37,512 bases of DNA from a virus: positions 1 to 37,512 of the IMG/VR virus record IMGVR_UViG_3300045110_000153. One strand, 5' to 3'. The number at the start of each line of letters is the position of its first letter. Position 1 is the first letter of the stretch. Made by a program: the position numbers and the translations under genes. The notes under the pieces are model-generated. The model was not told where the DNA came from. It saw nothing but the letters and a program-made list of their open reading frames with translations, and ran no database searches. This document shows positions 36,389 through 37,512 of this stretch, one piece after another.

Positions 36389-36624
36389 CAGAAAGGCATC
36401 TCCTCTTCGTAGTAGGTGCTGTCGGGCTGGTCCCGCAACAGCCACCGGGCTGTAACGGGGGCGTAGACCAGAGCCTCGTTAAACCGGGCGTCGAGTTCGG
36501 CATTGGCCTCCTCTGCGGCCCAGTAGGCGTCTTCGGCGGCAACCTGGGCGGGGGTGTCGGCCCCGTAGTATTCACAGGCTTCTGTGAAGCTGTGGAACTG
36601 ATTGCCGTTTGCGTCCTGATACAT
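36388..36624 (-). CDS. acidic small protein, unknown
   Basis: A 78-residue acidic helical protein with GGAG nine bases before ATG 36624. 'FTEACEYYGADTPAQVAAEDAYWAAEEANAELDARF' dominates. Unknown role. Confidence 0.65.
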   Translation of the reverse strand: MYQDANGNQFHSFTEACEYYGADTPAQVAAEDAYWAAEEANAELDARFNEALVYAPVTARWLLRDQPDSTYYEEEMPF

Positions 36625-36646
36625 AGGGTTACTCCGGTAAAGGGGG

Positions 36647-36736
36647 TTACGCTCTCAGTGCGGCTGTCCGTCGCGCCTCAAGGTGGAACTGGAGAAAGAC
36701 CCCAGCCAAACCCAACACAACGGCCAGAACGAACAT
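36647..36736 (-). CDS. 29-residue single-span membrane microprotein
   Basis: ATG 36736 follows a strong GAGGAG and is the first start codon downstream of promoter 8. The product, MFVLAVVLGLAGVF..., is one hydrophobic span with a basic C-terminal tail. Position right behind a promoter with a good ribosome site is the main support. Confidence 0.55.
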   Translation of the reverse strand: MFVLAVVLGLAGVFLQFHLEARRTAALRA

Positions 36737-36763
36737 CTCACGCACTCCTCTTCTGCCTACAGA

Positions 36764-36803
36764 CAGGATATAATCATCCTGACCTAAGATGTCAAGAGGA
36801 TTA
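36764..36803 (-). promoter_or_regulatory. cassette promoter-operator 8
   Basis: Reverse TTGACA (rc of 36790-36795), 17-bp spacer with GTCAGG, TATATC (rc of 36767-36772). On the forward strand AGAGGA in the element serves as ribosome site for the MuF gene at 36808. Confidence 0.8.
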
Positions 36804-36807
36804 TTCG

Positions 36808-37512
36808 ATGGCGCAACCGCCGAAGCCCAAGGTGCTGCCGCCGCTGCACCCCAACGCCGGAATCGCCGCGGTCTACCGATCGAAGCTGCAACGCGCGATC
36901 GACCGCATGAACAACTCGCTGGACTACTGGCTGCGCCGCCGATGGGAGGAAGATCCCGCCGATGCGTGGCGGGTGATCCGCACCATGCGGGAACTAGGGC
37001 GTCGCTGGCAGTCGCATTTTGACGAGATCGCGCCCGACGTGGCTGGCCAGTGGGGCGCCCGATCGGTGGCCCACTCCACCAACCGGATGGAGCAGTTGCT
37101 GGACGAGGCGGGCTGGACGGTCCGCTTCAAGGTCTCGCCCCAGGTGCAGGGGGTGATGCGCAGCGCCGTGGTGGAAAACGTCGGCCTGATCAAGAGCATC
37201 GCCGCGGAACACCTCCAGCGGGTCGAGGGCGTGGTGATGCGCGGCGTCCAAAAGGGCAACGACCTGCACCAGATGACGCGCGAGCTACACGACCAGTTCG
37301 ACGTGCCGATCAAACGCGCCAAGCTGATCGCCAAGGACCAGACCTTCAAGCTGAACAGCGTGATCACCAAGACGCGGCAGTCCCAGGCCGGGGTCAAGCG
37401 TGCCGTGTGGATGCATTCCAACGTGCGGACCCCAGGTCATTTCCGACCAGAGCATTTGTCCTTCAGCGACGGTCGGCACACGCCAGGGGCCAAGGGGCCG
37501 ATCTACGTGGTG
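36808..37512 (+). CDS. MuF-like head morphogenesis protein, partial
   Basis: At least 235 residues, open at the right edge. 'LHPNAGIAAVYRSKLQRAIDRM' is the usual opening of SPP1 gp7/Mu gpF-type minor head proteins. Residues 120-210 have the conserved helices with 'RAKLIAKDQTFKLNSVITKTRQSQAGVKRAVW', then H-S-N-V-R-x-x-x-H...H-L. These proteins sit inside the prohead and can be ejected with DNA. In many phages the C terminus carries a toxin domain, which would lie beyond the window. AGAGGA supports the ATG at 36808. Confidence 0.85.
   Translation, partial: MAQPPKPKVLPPLHPNAGIAAVYRSKLQRAIDRMNNSLDYWLRRRWEEDPADAWRVIRTMRELGRRWQSHFDEIAPDVAGQWGARSVAHSTNRMEQLLDEAGWTVRFKVSPQVQGVMRSAVVENVGLIKSIAAEHLQRVEGVVMRGVQKGNDLHQMTRELHDQFDVPIKRAKLIAKDQTFKLNSVITKTRQSQAGVKRAVWMHSNVRTPGHFRPEHLSFSDGRHTPGAKGPIYVV

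Noticed and set aside
1-37512. CRISPR array, tRNA gene or insertion sequence
   Set aside because: No regularly spaced identical repeats with unique spacers, no cloverleaf with a T-loop sequence and no transposase were seen. The repeated 33-bp promoter elements are spaced by genes, not spacers.

Overview
The window looks like part of a tailed, probably temperate bacteriophage (or an intact prophage) of a high-GC Gram-negative host, most likely an alphaproteobacterium. Visible support: densely packed ATGA/GTGA-overlapping small genes, a primase-helicase, a SF2 helicase, Cro/XRE-type regulators, small and large terminase subunits, a DUF1073-type portal and a MuF head-morphogenesis protein. The host assignment is inference from composition and family resemblance. 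No integrase, lysis, capsid, tail or tRNA gene is visible.

Layout. (1) 1-1519: a reverse-strand ParB-like gene and a forward YdaS/Cro-like gene diverge from a region with a perfect 12-bp palindrome, a possible genetic switch. (2) 1529-6505: small Cys-rich genes, a DUF3223-like gene, a primase-helicase, a GGGGACT-type inverted repeat and three more small genes. (3) 6826-15290: a long forward operon beginning with a DEAH helicase, running through about 25 mostly tiny genes (many zinc ribbons, a HAD phosphatase, a ParB-like protein) and ending with an Acb2/Tad1-like anti-CBASS candidate, a shortened paralogue and a crAss001_48-related protein. (4) 15390-23285: reverse-strand accessory operons (XRE regulators, a DUF932 protein, a DUF6011-type protein and many small genes). 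Between two of them lie two tandem copies of a 150-158 nt structured element with a covarying stem (20797-21119). (5) 23368-37512: the packaging/head module on the forward strand (TerS, TerL, portal, MuF), split by payload-like genes and by arrays of tiny reverse-strand genes.

The most interesting system is in part 5. The portal gene is fused to about 880 extra residues carrying an ADP-ribosyltransferase-like domain and an HExxH metallopeptidase-like domain. The next two forward genes encode a DUF7178-like protein and a RelA/SpoT-like protein. All these modules are introduced by the same short linker (PNExR / DHPRGQPxNAGQF followed by a glycine run), five copies in three proteins. This fits the 'polyvalent protein' idea: enzymes carried in the virion and delivered with DNA. 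Portal and MuF, normally adjacent, are 7.3 kb apart because of this insertion.

The reverse-strand accessory genes are organised as cassettes. Eight copies of a roughly 33-bp element (CTTGACA at -35, palindrome YTTGAC-N7-GTCAGG, a TAT-type -10 about 17 bp downstream) each sit just before a cassette and just after, or overlapping, the stop codon of the neighbouring cassette. This suggests one repressor silences all accessory cassettes, and that the repeated element may allow cassette exchange by recombination. In two places the same element supplies the Shine-Dalgarno sequence of the following forward late gene.
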